Shown here: positions 20,151-31,205 of the stretch, piece after piece
Layout: every line of letters begins with the position of its first letter
How positions within the stretch are numbered: position 1 is the stretch's first letter
Assembly (NCBI GenBank): GCA_031771865.1
Contig: JASISA010000026.1
Location: 1,054,001 to 1,118,000 of the forward strand
Reading direction: 5' to 3'
From: Nothophaeocryptopus gaeumannii
Taxonomy: Eukaryota > Ascomycota > Dothideomycetes > Mycosphaerellales > Mycosphaerellaceae
DNA: 64,000 bases
Translations under genes and position numbers: made by a program
Notes under the pieces: model-generated
Told to the model about the DNA's origin: nothing
Seen by the model: the letters and a program-made list of their open reading frames with translations, nothing else
Databases searched by the model: none

Positions 20151-22086
20151 GACACATTCAGGAGTGAAGGCAGAGAAGGACGATTGGATGAGCTGAAGGA
20201 GGTCGAAGGATGAACCAGATGAGCCAGCAAGAGACATGCTGGTGGTTCGTTGCATTTGAGTACGAGTGAGTTGCTCAACTGGCTTGGTCTGAGCTAGCTA
20301 TGTTCTATCTTGGAGCCTCAGCGAGCAAGAACACCTGCAGCAAGGAAACTAGCAGCCCACCATTATGCAAAGTCCAAGCGTAGAACGTAAGGTCTCGATT
20401 TATGCGATTTGGGGCAGATGCAAGGCTGACAGAGACCACGAGGCCGCCGTGAAGAGAAAGACGCCGGTGAAACTTGAGACCTTGTGTACCTCCGTCTGTG
20501 AGCGATGGAAAAGTCTGGCCAAGGCTGAGGTTCAGCATTGGTAAGTCGAGGATACTTGTTCAACTGATTATGGTCTTGAAACACTCGCTGCTAGCTCAAG
20601 TGGAAGGTGGAAGGAGCCTCTGGAGCATCGAGCTCTGGGCCAGGTTGAGGTCGCTTTGAGTCGTGAGCTCTGAGCTGCGATTGCCTCTCTGCTGAGATAG
20701 GCGGAGCATCTAGAGCCGGAGGGCGTTCTTCAAGAAGCTTCAATGTGTTGGACCACGCAGTCTTGTAAAGGCTGTTGTTGATGCTTGGCTTGAATGCGGC
20801 ATCCGCGGTAGTTTATGCCACGTTCTTGCTCTGCGCCGGCGTCAAGACTCTGAGGCTTTGGCACAGCTGATGTGGTCGGCCATCGTATCCATACCTGCGG
20901 CTTCTGTAGCATCAAGGCGGAGACTGACCTCGAACGAGCTGAGTGGGCCAGCTGGGTCAATATGCTCGACTATGAGTCGTCTTCTCCAAGACTGCTTGGT
21001 GTTTCCATCGCCTGCTCGAGTACGGCCTGACTAGCTGTGATAGGTTCGAATCTGAATGGGTCTGCTGATTATAATGTGCCAGTGTTGGCGGGAGGTTGGT
21101 CGCCACTTGCAGTGAGCAAGGAAAGTGTTGAGGATGCGATGCTCACCTTAGATCTGCTGCAACGGCGTGGTGCAAGGTGCGCAACACTCTTCATCGGATA
21201 TCGAGGACAAGACGAGCGACAGCGGTGGTCAATCTGTGCCTGGAGGAAATACTGAAGGGCTTGGATCTCTTACGCATCTTCGTCATCAATGGGAAGATGT
21301 CTGAGGATGGTCGTCATCGTGAAGGGAGGCTGCTGAGCTCCCTGAATCGGAACTTGAACACTGATCTGCTCGCGTTGAAGCTCGTTCCGCAGGCCCGCCC
21401 CAAAGACTGCTTCGGAGGTCTGGGCGTTCGTATCAGATTGAGCTGGGAGAGTAGTCGCATCCGTGATAGTGTTAATGTCGCCAGGCCTGACAGCAAGTCT
21501 CTCTGATCGAAACCGCGAGAAGACTGGGCTGATGAACACTGATAGCGTGAAAAGGTGCTGTATCATTTTACCACCGACCTAGGTCTGCATCATGAATGGC
21601 CCGCATATCTCGTCTTGGTGGCGTAGAGATGCTTAGTAGAACGCGTGGCGCATGTAATGCGTGCATTCGAATGAGGTGTGTTTGAGTGTGAAATCTTTTT
21701 GACGCAGCGCTAGACTTGCGTAAGATGTGGGGATGGTCGTGAAGGTCTTACGTCTCCAGTCCTGAGGGCGCAGAGTCTGCCTGGACCATTGTTGAAGGGT
21801 TCATCGGAATGGTGATGTTTGTTGCGAGCTGTAGCAGACCTGGTGATGCCATTGTCACTCGTCGCATCAGCAAAGAGATAATCGCGGCGTTTGCACTTGT
21901 GCTTTGAGGTTGAAAAGAGTACACAAGGATGCCACGACGATGCTCTGCAGTGATGCAGTGGTAGTCGTGTCTCTGCAATGACGTGATGATTGCTGGCGGG
22001 CAGCAGGATGCTCGTGTGCGGCATGAGATCGTCGGGAAAGTCGAAGAATCGCTAGCACTGGGCATCGTATGAGGGCATTTCGAAGA
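20151..22086. other. Gene-poor stretch, no confident gene
   Basis: About 1.9 kb of ordinary base composition with only short frames on both strands. Frames overlap without family resemblance, and no transposon ends were seen. The only frame worth noting is on the minus strand at 21270-21566. Confidence 0.5.
21270..21566 (-). CDS. Possible small protein, weak candidate
   Basis: 98 codons from an ATG at 21566. The N-terminus MIQHLFTLSVFISPVFS is hydrophobic and signal-like. The remainder is Thr/Gln/Pro-containing and ends PIDDEDA. There is no homologue I recognise and no supporting context, so it may be chance. Confidence 0.22.
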   Translation of the reverse strand: MIQHLFTLSVFISPVFSRFRSERLAVRPGDINTITDATTLPAQSDTNAQTSEAVFGAGLRNELQREQISVQVPIQGAQQPPFTMTTILRHLPIDDEDA

Positions 22087-22807
22087 GCTGCTCCAGGCCT
22101 GGGGACGAGGGAGCAGCCTTCTCATCATGGCAGGTGGTGCATGGAAATTTCGGGTGTCTCTGCAGATTGCAGAGAGTGAAGAGTAGACAGAATGGTGATC
22201 CGTAATAGCAGCAGGTCGAAGTTCGCGCTGGCCGAGAGGCACGCTGACGGACTTCTCATCATCAGGCGGGGGATGGAGTTGTCGGTTGTGCGGAGTAGTG
22301 CTGGGTCGGCGCTCTTATCGGGTCGAAAATTGTGCTGGTCTGGAGACGGACAGACAGGCTTCTCATCATCAGGCGGCGGATGGGATTGTCGTTTGGTGCG
22401 AAGTGAGGCCGAGCGAAGTTCGGCATGTTACGACAGGTGCAGCGGCGACGTACAATGAAGCGGTTGCCGCCACCTGCGCCATTTGAGAGCAGGCGAAGGC
22501 TATGCTGGCTGCAAAGCGAACTGACAGTCTTCTCATCATGTCAGGTGGTGCGTGGCACTGTCGCGTGCTATGAAGGATGGTCGCTACGCTGGGTCCGCGC
22601 GCAAATTCAGGTAAGCGACTGCACTGGCCTAAAGGCGAGCTGTGGGCCATCCTGTCATGTGCTGCATCGCCTTGTCGGATGTCTCTGCGATGTGCAGGAC
22701 AAATGAAAAAGTGAGAACCCGGTGGGCCTTGATATCAGTCGAAGACTGCGCTGGCCTAGTGGCACGCTGGCAGTCTTCTCATCATCTTGCGGTGGATGGA
22801 GTTGTCG
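22087..22807. repeat. Degenerate tandem repeat, about six units with CTTCTCATCATC core
   Basis: Units of about 60 bp recur at roughly 22087, 22225, 22325, 22495, 22615 and 22741, every 100-170 bp. A typical unit reads GCTGGCC...CACGCTG, then GTCTTCTCATCATC, then GGCGG.GGATGGAGTTGTCG. Copy 5 is the most diverged (CATCCTGTCATGTGCTGC). Spacers are unrelated or too diverged to align by eye. It is not a CRISPR: units are imperfect and spacers irregular. Confidence 0.7.
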
Positions 22808-23091
22808 AGAGGGTGATTTGAGACCAATTGTGCTGAACAACGAGGAAGAAGAAAGAAGTTGAGTTGAAGGCGAGCTCGAAACGAATATGAACTCAGACGG
22901 TGCGCCAAGCCGCGCTAGCGAGATGAGTCAGCCACTTTCACTTGCATGCGCGGTCGGAGCCCAAGGCAATCAGTCGTCACTCATTTTTGAGGAGGCTCTG
23001 CCGCCGTAGCCTCTGAGAGATCACCTTCGAGGTGATTATAACGGAAGATCGCTGGCTCGCTGCCATCGAGTGTGCTGTCGGATGAATGCTA

Positions 23092-24489
23092 CTATTGCTG
23101 CTGTACACGGATGGGTTCTGGCTCTGTCTTCAACAACTCGGTTCTGAGTTGAAACTCGCATTTCCAGCCCGGAGGGAAGAGCTTCATGTCTCTGACGATT
23201 CTTCCGTCACTCTGTTTCTCGCCGTACACATCGCCATCAAATAGCGGTAGTCTACGTTCTGACAGCCAACAGACTGTCTTCAGGTTCGGGGATTCTCGAA
23301 ACACCCGCAGGAGCTCATTGGGAGCTACAGTCTGTATTGCATGCTCGTATTGGACGAAGACCCCCTTCATGTAGGTCTGGATAGGGCTCTTGAATATCAG
23401 GCTGTGAAACACAGCCTTTCCGACTGGCATCTGGAGCACTTCTGACAGCTCATTAAATGACGTTTTTTCGTTGAATATCTTTGGCTGAGGGAACGTCTCC
23501 CTTGCTGCTGCTGTAATGAAATTCTCCACATCTTCTCCGACTTTAACAAGGGCCTTTATCCCCTGAAACGTGTTAAGCGACATTGGCATGCCGTATATCG
23601 ACGCTTTTGTCTCTGTGAGCTTCGACTCGGATTTGCGAGCCCTCGGCACATGCGTATGGCGGTGTTCCTTTCCAAGGTGTTCGTAGAAACCCTGCTTCCG
23701 CTCGCTGTTGTACTTGCAAATGCATTCTTGGTCGCCGCCATGGTCCACCAGCAGAGAGGCCCAGTTCTCGGCCCTGGAGAGTCTCTCATCTGCATCTTTG
23801 CGGTTAGACTTGAAGAGACAACCAGTGGGCTCTAGAATAAATGCCAGTGGGTGAAATGGGGTCCAGTTCCCATGAAAGGCAACATCTACCGCGGCAGCGG
23901 CAGCGCTTGAAGTGCCTGAAGCTCCTGGAGCTCCTAAAGCGCTCGACGTGGCGGCTGAGGTCCCTGAACTGCGTAGGGTCTTCTGAGCACGAGTAGATGG
24001 CCGTCGCGTGTCATCGGAAGAGCTCCCCGTGGAGCTTTTTGGTTCAGTCTTCCGCGCCATACTGAATGCATTGTCACTTGCACGTGGTTGCAATTCCTTG
24101 GCGGTCTGCGTAAGCAGCAGATCTTTCGCTCACGGTGGGCCTTTACGTTGAGAGCTCCGGCTGCCAGGGCTCTGGTTGCGAGATCCAGGGCCACGGGACC
24201 CGCGTTGACGAAGGTGGCGGCTGCGGTGGTAGGAGTCGTATTGAGGAGGGCTTTCTCCACGAACGCTTTCTTGACGCCAGCTGTCTCGACGCGAGCTGTG
24301 GCTGTAGATGCAGGAGCCGCGGCTATGAGTGCTGTCTTGACCACGGCTATCTCGACGAGTGCCGTCTCGACGAGGGCTGCGGCTGTAGTGGTTGGAGCTG
24401 GGGTAGCTCGGCGTCTCTCGCCTCTGAGACTTGCCGCAGCCATACTGTGCTGCTGATGCTTTGGGGGTTGGTACTGGTGGTCTTGCCAT
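23092..24489 (-). CDS. Uncharacterised SR-rich protein, two exons
   Basis: Proposed model: exon 1 24489-24134, a 72-nt GT-AG intron 24133-24062, exon 2 24061-23092; 441 aa. Splicing joins the frames exactly (KGPP then MARKTEPK), which supports the model; a shorter 322-aa product from ATG 24060 is the alternative. The N-terminus is rich in RD/RS/SR pairs, as in RNA-processing proteins. The middle is Ser/Ala low-complexity. A region with ECICKYNSERKQ and then YEHLGKEH has the spacing C-x-C-x12-H-x4-H, an unusual finger-like pattern. The C-terminal 200 residues look globular. No named family is recognised. Confidence 0.5.
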
Positions 24490-24521
24490 ATTTGATCAGC
24501 ATCATCTCCTGCTAGATTCGA

Positions 24522-26473
24522 TCACGCAGATCCTACAGTGGGTGTGGTCGAGGTCGTTGTAGAGGTTGTCTGATCCAAATCAGCTCAAATGCCCATCCAT
24601 GGGTAAGTCGGTCACAATACCGTTGAGGTGGTCTAGATAAGGAAATTTGCATAAGCAAGAACATTGCGTAAGAAGAGCAGCGGCTTACAGTCGATGTAGT
24701 AGTTGTATAAGTGGTCATTTTCATGTCAGCATCAACTTCCTCCTGTTAGATCCAGCGCCATACCGTTGAAGTAGTCTCGATAAGATACCAGCATGGATGA
24801 GAACCATTCGCTCAGAATTGAGGCAGCTTACAGTCGAAGTTGTTGTACTTGTAGTCATCTGTAAGCTCGGCTGGTCAGTGATGAGTCCTGATAGACTGCT
24901 GGCGAGCGAAGAGCGGTGGAATTCGGATGGCGGAAACTCGACGCGGGCGAGAGCATTGGCGCTCTCGGCGAAGGACTGCGTTTCTGGAGCACAGCAGCTA
25001 CGACTCCGGAGACACAGAGCAAAGCTGGCAAGGAGAGGAGAGAATGGAAGACCACGCTGCTACCCTCGCAAGCAGTACAAAAGAGCGCAATTTGCATAAG
25101 GGCGCATCTTTGAGACTAATCATAGAAGGCCGGGCAGTGTCTCACGGGCCCATTATTAAAGAGCGGGGCACATACGGTACTAGTCTGCGATCAAAAAGTC
25201 AGCACTGTCATTCAACTGACGCTTTTTAGCAGATTTTCTCACCGTAGTAGTTGTTCGAGTTGGAGTCGCAGCAAAAGTCGTCACTTGCGGGTTGGTTCTC
25301 GTTGCACCAGGAGCGGTTGATATTGATGTGGACCCAGTTGCCACTTGCGTGCCAGTAATATAAGAGGTTCCTGTCAGAGTTGAGGTACCTTGGATCGTGC
25401 TAGTCACACTGCTCGGCTGAGTGGTAACAACCGTCGATGTTTGAACCAACGTTGTGTCTGAAGTCACTGGCTGGGTGCTGACGACAGTGCTATAGCCGGT
25501 TGATACAGCTGTGGAGGTGATAGTGCTTCCTGTGAGAATCTGTTAGTGGCCAATGGTATAGAGATGAAGCACAATGAGAGCTCATGACGCTCCGACTTGG
25601 AGCAGGGTCGCGTCACTCTCACAATGCAGAGGATGACTCGCCTGACACTGTAGAGACACCAGTAGAAGTCGTCAGATAGGTGGCCGTATACGTCACATAG
25701 CTCGTCGACACCAGAGTGCTTGTGCTAGGATAGCTCGAAATCGCAGTCGCCGTACTCGTCTGGGCCAGTGTTGAGGTGACCGTAGATGTAGGGGCCGCGG
25801 CTTGTCGTTTGTTAGCCCGGCCATTTCGTTGTGGGATTGACGTGGACTGACTTCGTTGGTATTGCGCTCGCTGAATGCCAGCCACTCGAGTAGACTGAAG
25901 TTGTCCGGAGGCAGTGGTGGTAAAGGTCATGCCGTTGTCCGATTTGAAGGTACATCGGCCGTCTCCATTGGCGTTCTGTACGCCGAAGTTATTTCCAGAA
26001 TTGTAAGATGCTCCAGTACAATTCGCCGCAAGATCGCAGGCAGGTAGGCACGCGCTCCAATTCCGTGCTTGGAAGGAGTACATGATCTGCCCGCTGATGG
26101 CGCCACCACAAATATAAAGATATTCCACGCCATTCGGATCATAGACCGCGTAGATGTCGTTGGTGATTGCGGAGCATTGCTGGCCATTGGTCGCATATGG
26201 AACGGTCGTGAATCCATCGGCGCCGACGAAAGTAGTGGTGATTGTCTGCTAATAGGTCGTGGGTCCTCGCATAGCTTGTCGTTTATCTATGTCTTCTTCA
26301 CGCGGCGAAGCAGCTCCAGCTGTGACTTGTGCTAACTCCGGGGAGCGCAACACCGGTCTTCCACGCACATCGTACTGATCATGATCGGGGCTCGTGTATC
26401 GTATAGGTTCAGTTGCCGCGAATGAGAAGAACATGCAGAGCAATATGGCCATTGACTCATAAAATCTGTACAT
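24522..26473 (-). CDS. Secreted Ser/Thr-rich protein with PAN-like Cys region, multi-exon
   Basis: ATG 26473 begins a signal peptide (MYRFYESMAILLCMFFSFAA), followed by a possible Kex2 site (DIDKR, residues 61-65). Then comes a Cys-containing region (YLYICGG, WSACLPACDLAANCTG, GRCTFKSD) like the PAN/apple-type domains of fungal cell-wall proteins. The rest is Thr/Ser-rich with TSTVTST-type repeats, likely O-glycosylated. A TAG at 26249-26251 lies in frame between the propeptide and the Cys region; either an unrecognised intron removes it or the allele is null. An intron lies about 25510-25640. The 3' part appears as several tiny Ser/Thr exons down to a TGA at 24522. Exon borders are uncertain. 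Confidence 0.55.
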
Positions 26474-27878
26474 TTTCGTCGCGTCTGTGTCCGCGGCTAG
26501 TCCAGCATCATCAAGAAAGAGCGTCACTAGCGAATTTATTTGAGACTCGAAACACGAGCACTCTCCACTGATTCAAATCCGCAGGCCGTCCGTTGCCGTC
26601 AAGGAATGCAGGCGAACGAAGGGATAGCCGCAACCGCGTTGGCGGCTCTGGTACGCGCAACAAGCGGCAGAGCCAGCTTGATGGGACTTGATCTTGCGGG
26701 TGTAACTTGAGCAACGCGGAGCAAAAGGTAATAATTGAGATAAATGTAGAGGTCACTTGCCGTGTCATGCGGACGCTCTTATATCAGCAATTGTTTGAAA
26801 AGAGCCATACTGATGGCTTACTACTCACCTGCTCCGCATTCTCAGCTTCAGCTCCTATATAGTATGCCGCTGCTGCCGTGGGGAAGGAATGTGCACCATA
26901 CAATTGGGAGATCTACGCGTTGCCGCTCAGTCGACGTGTTGAGACGCCTTGAGATTTCGGAGCCGCCGGCGCTGCTGGAGTCGAAAAAGATCGGAACTCT
27001 GTGATACGAGCAGCTGACTTTTCCGACAGTACGTTGCCGCTAGTAGGGAGATCTTGTGCCGTCCCAAATGCCTACCGCGTGATGGAAATGGCTTTATGTT
27101 GCCGTCGGGACGATGAGCATGCTATTCCAGCACCTTTCTCCCCGCCTCTCCGCTCGCCGTCAAGTCGGAGATGGAGATGGTAGGTGGCGACTAAACAGTA
27201 TCCCGCCTGGAGATCACAGGGCGACGTATGCGAGCGCCTGCTGGGCCGCCTCTGAGCCGCTGCATGCTCGGTGTTGTCTCGAACATGATGAAGCTAGATT
27301 GATCTAGAGCAATGATACTTAATGTATTTCAATCGCAAGATGGCCGTCTAGACCAGGTATATCGTGATATTGCCTTTTGATGTGGTATGCGCTCGTGGCC
27401 TCCCTCTTGAACTTGCTCGGAGGAGACAGCGAGTTTACCTTATACTGCGGGAATGGGAAGGACGAGTCTCCTGGTCTCCCGTCTAGCTTCATCGTCGTGA
27501 AGGGTGAGTGAAATGGCGATGTCGATGTCGGCAAGAAAGAGCGATGTATCGAACGCGTCGACGCGAAGTGGTCGTACACTTTAAAGCTTGGCAGCGGGCC
27601 GGATTTATATTGATCCGATCAAATTCCTGCTGTTCTGTTGACAAAGTGTGAAAGGGAACAGAAGATACGAGCCCTCGAAGCTGAAGAAGTCATGTTATGC
27701 TATTTGAGGATCTTGTTCTAGTTCACGCTCGTCTGGCTGTACCAGATGTCTGCATCTGCGCCCCGAGTAATTCCTCTAAAGACTCACCATCGGTCCATTG
27801 CTCACTTGTCCCAAAGTGCATCCTAGTCCTTGTGGCTGTGTCTGTCGAGCAAGTCTTCAGATGTGCGAAGACCGGGTG
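26474..27878. other. Intergenic, no confident gene
   Basis: 1.4 kb with short frames only. A minus-strand frame at 27319-27579 (ATG at 27492 for 57 aa) has no recognisable features. Nothing else was supported. Confidence 0.5.
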
Positions 27879-28535
27879 CTAGACGCGAGGTCCCACTCCA
27901 GTGCCTTCATGCGGTAAGCCAATCGCCTCTCGTCTCCGGGATATGCTCATGCATTTCCGAAGCTGCATCTTCTGTAGCATCATACCAGGAAAAGTTTTTC
28001 CAACACTGAGAACACATACCCCCTTGAAAACTTGATAGCGTTGGTGCGCATGAGCCTCTTGCAGAGTGATTACACCCGGCCACCAACGTGCCTCCCCAAA
28101 CGGAGACCAATGCTTGCTAAGGAACTTGGCAGAAGACCCAGACTCGACTCCCGCGAGCTCTAACGGGCACACTAAGCTGATGAGAAGCCAGTGCGACAAT
28201 GTACCCTCGACATTGATCGCTTCCATCTCCTTGACATGCTCCTGCGGTAAGAGGTCAATCCACCAGATATAGCCTTCCTCGCTGATTTGCAGTGTGCTTT
28301 TGTAGTAGACTTCTGCGAAGCGTGCTCGTATCTTGCGGTTCAGGCGAAGGCCGAGTGGGGCTTTCCAGGTCCTGTCAAGGTAAATTACGTTGTTGTCTTG
28401 GGGCACATCGGCGAAGACGACACAATCGAAGATCATGTCCTGCAGCTCTTGTGACAGAGCCTGGACACGCTCGTCGAGGGTCGGCATGGTTGGAGCTGGC
28501 GAAGAGGCGGGTGCCATGGCGGATGTATTCGCCAT
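27879..28535 (-). CDS. F-box-like small protein (TLDxRxQALxQELQ family)
   Basis: 218 aa from ATG 28535. The paralogues at 47756 and 48653 start at the residue matching ATG 28487 (MPTLDERVQAL), so that start is also likely. The N-terminus shares TLDERVQALSQELQDMIF, then LDRTWKAPLGLRLNRK..R.RFAEVYY, with the two genes at 47.7-49.1 kb. The LPxEL-type start resembles the truncated F-box/2EXR folds expanded in Dothideomycetes. A 48-nt GTATGT...TACAG segment near 28018-27971 may be an intron; being a multiple of three, its removal keeps frame. Function unknown. Confidence 0.6.
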   Translation of the reverse strand: MANTSAMAPASSPAPTMPTLDERVQALSQELQDMIFDCVVFADVPQDNNVIYLDRTWKAPLGLRLNRKIRARFAEVYYKSTLQISEEGYIWWIDLLPQEHVKEMEAINVEGTLSHWLLISLVCPLELAGVESGSSAKFLSKHWSPFGEARWWPGVITLQEAHAHQRYQVFKGVCVLSVGKTFPGMMLQKMQLRKCMSISRRREAIGLPHEGTGVGPRV

Positions 28536-28833
28536 TTGAGCAGTGGATGTTTTATGTCGATGTTTGTTAAGTATAGCAGTCGAAATCAAGTTGGAGAAAG
28601 CCGCGGCTTTTGTCCAACTGCAACGCACGAGCCTACGACCCGTGCCGTCATCGCAAGTGAATAGGCTTCGAATGTTCATATGCTCCAGTAGCAGAATCAT
28701 TTGCGGCACCAGCAAGACTTTGTCGCCTCTGCCGTCTCAAATCACACAAACATCATTCTCCCAACCATCATCCCTATAAGCACCTCATCAGCAAAACCAT
28801 CCCCCAAAATTGCAATCACACAACCCTCGAATC

Positions 28834-29457
28834 TTACACTGTACCACCCGTAATATTCGCACCAGCAGTAGGAACCGAATACCCACCTTGCTTAACAGCA
28901 TCCAGCGCCGCAGTCAATGGATCACATGTCCAACACGCCTTGGCAGAAATCAAAATCCTCGCCTACCACCCAAAAACCATCAGCGGCTTCTTCGTACTCT
29001 TCAGATCAATGGAGCATGGTACCTTGAGGACACCCGGTCTGAGGACGACGCCCGCTTGGGCGAGATCGTCTCGGAGGCTTTCGAGTTTGGTATCTTCGTC
29101 CAGGCCTGGGAGTTCGCGGAAGGCGCTCCGCCAGGTTGTGGCTTTGACGCAGGTTTCGCTGGTGTCGTATCGGAGCTCTGGGATGAGGTCGATGTGCTTT
29201 GGGTCGAGTTTCGTGAGGCGGCGGAGGCAGACTGTGGGATCGCCGAATTGGAGCTTGGTGTTGGCGTAGAAAATGCCTGAGCACTCTTTGCGGAGTTGGT
29301 GAGAGACCCTGAGGAGAGATGGCTCCATTGACACTTTTGACAGATAAAATACTTCTGGTTCTCCATTTGAGGTGACGGCTTCGTGCCAGATTCTGTTGCT
29401 GAGCTCGGGCGGGAGGCGGAGAAGGTGAGAGGATTTGGAGTCCATGGCGGTGGCCAT
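28834..29457 (-). CDS. F-box-like/2EXR-type protein, two exons
   Basis: Exon 1 29457-29023, intron 29022-28963 (60 nt, GTACCA...GGTAG), exon 2 28962-28834; 187 aa. The ATG at 29457 (MATAMDSKSS) is chosen because LLRLPPELSNRIW follows, as in 2EXR/F-box-like fungal proteins. Later blocks LLRVSHQLRKECSGIFYANT and HIDLIPELR fit that family. Splicing adds a sensible C-terminus (ISAKACWTCDPLTAALDA) that the unspliced frame lacks. Function is unknown; the family is common near accessory regions. Confidence 0.62.
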
Positions 29458-30136
29458 TGCTTTGAGGGTATATTGCTGCGATGTCTTGCTCTGCTGGTAA
29501 GTAGATAAACAGATCGGCAAACGCGGTCAATGAACACTTCAGAGCAATGGAAGGTTTAGGGAGAGCAGGGTATTTAAACTTGGTAGCTCTTCGGTTCTGC
29601 GCAGAATGTCAAGTTGAGTGTTTGAGGCAGCAAACAAACAAACAAAGGAGCTACCAGGCAGAAGGAAATCCAGTTGCGAACCTGTCAACCTGGAGGACAA
29701 TGGGCTGCAGCAGGCGTCCGGCATGACGTTTACCTTGGGTATTGTAGCCGAAAGCCGAGCGATTGGATATACCGATTCGTCGCATGAGAAACTGTGAATG
29801 CCGTGGCACATGTGATGCTTGTAAGAGGCAAGCAAGTCCCAAGAACGGTGTATCTTCGCAACGTGTCGGCTGTCGTCTCAGAGCTGACGTCGAGCTGTGT
29901 GCGCCACAATTCCGAGCTTGGGAACCTGGGTCTGCAGGGCTATCTGGAGCTTCGATGGAGCGCATCGCACTCATACAGAGACCGATGCGGCCGGAGTGAT
30001 GTTGCCGGAAGACCGGACTCTCGCGCTTTACGCATGCTGGGCGCTCAAATATATAACTTTTGAGGCAGTATGCTTTGAACCAGGTTCTGGATTAGCACGC
30101 CTACGCACAATCCTCACCCCAAGAGCCCCTACGATG
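29458..30136. other. Intergenic, nothing recognised
   Basis: Divergent/convergent spacer of 679 bp with short overlapping frames only. No repeats or family matches were seen. Confidence 0.5.
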
Positions 30137-30845
30137 TTATGCTCTCCGAATCTCCCACTTGATATCCTTGATACTGACCTCCTCAGCGGCCTTCTCATCG
30201 TAATCAAACCATTCGCCTTCGGTCAGATCAATACCAGAAAACTTGGTGCCGGACTCGATGCCTGTGGCTTTCCACTCGCCCTGTTCAATGTCAGTCCGTG
30301 TTGCTCCCAACCCCGTCCTGAGTAATTCAGCTTCTCAGATGCTGTGGTCATACATCTGGCTTGTACTCAGTGAACTCCAGACCTCTACAGTCAATGGTGA
30401 TGATGTTTTTCAGCTTCGCTGGGCTTTGCTGCTCGTAGGCTTTCGGCGTATCGATGATGTTCGCAGAGTGCTCCCTCTACATGGATATCAATACGGATCA
30501 TGGTGCTGACATAGTATCGAAGAGCGAACCTTACAGTTCTTGCAGCGCCAGACGAAGTTGGCTTCGCCTCTGCTGCCAGATTGCTCGTTTTGCTCCTGCA
30601 ATCTATCGTCAGACACAGTAGATATGATGGCTCTTCTGAAGATATACAAAACGGCTCACGGACACCCAATTGGGATGCGTCTCGCGACATGAAGTGCATT
30701 GGACCTTGAAGGTGTAGTAGAAAGGGTTTGCTTCAGTGTCGTCTGGCTGGAGGTCGGTTACTCTGTACCAGTGTTAGTTATGAATCGATCGGAGGAGGCT
30801 CATACCTCACCCTTCGAGATCTGCGGATACAGCTAGAGCAAGCAT
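30137..30845 (-). CDS. CXXC zinc-binding protein, CZIB/DUF866 family, five exons
   Basis: Model: 30845-30811, 30762-30660, 30595-30530, 30476-30354, 30280-30137; 156 aa, about the size of human CZIB (C1orf123) and yeast Ycr090c. All four introns are GT-AG and frame-consistent. The protein starts MLALAVSADLEG and has CTSC at 34-37 and CKNC at 64-67, the two zinc-binding pairs. The family blocks CRGLEF, GIESGTKFSGIDL and WFDYDEKA follow. The family binds one zinc; its cellular role is poorly defined. Fungal and human members align end to end. Confidence 0.9.
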
Positions 30846-31004
30846 GTTGGTGGTATCTCGCAAGTGACCATCAATGTCTGCATCAAAGTGGTGGAGGCGT
30901 GGAAGGCATCGTCAAGCGCTGCAAGCTTGATTCCAGGCAGCACTTTCTGCCTGGCGGAGTGCTGCTTGTCTTGCCTCTAATCTACCGCGTGTCTTTCACT
31001 CACT

Positions 31005-31032
31005 CAACAACAACAACAACAACAACAACAAC
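31005..31032 (+). repeat. (CAA)n microsatellite
   Basis: Nine uninterrupted CAA units about 175 bp upstream of the start at 31206. It probably lies in the promoter or 5' leader of that gene. Confidence 0.95.
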
Positions 31033-31205
31033 GCTTCTCACGACTCACTCCGACCTTGTGAGACTTCACGTTCGATCCTCGGATTCTTTCACTTGGTATC
31101 AGTCACCAATCTCGTCATGCGCGACTCCGAAGATACCCGCTCCAGACACAAAAGAAAGACGCGATCAAGGCGCGTCTGGAAGTTCGATACATATAGCTGA
31201 GAGAT

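Noticed and set aside
20970..21060. Possible tRNA gene (B-box-like GGTTCGAATC)
   Set aside because: No matching acceptor or anticodon stems can be drawn around it.
21748..22242. 164-codon minus-strand frame
   Set aside because: Overlaps the degenerate repeat and reads the repeat core as CHAPPxMMRRL; better explained by the repeat.
22087..22807. CRISPR-like array
   Set aside because: Units are imperfect and spacing is irregular, and the genome is eukaryotic; described as a degenerate repeat.
28963..29537. Alternative minus-strand frames of 174-178 codons over the 2EXR-type gene
   Set aside because: Ser/Pro- or Arg-rich out-of-frame readings; only the 29457 frame has LPPEL and continues sensibly after splicing.
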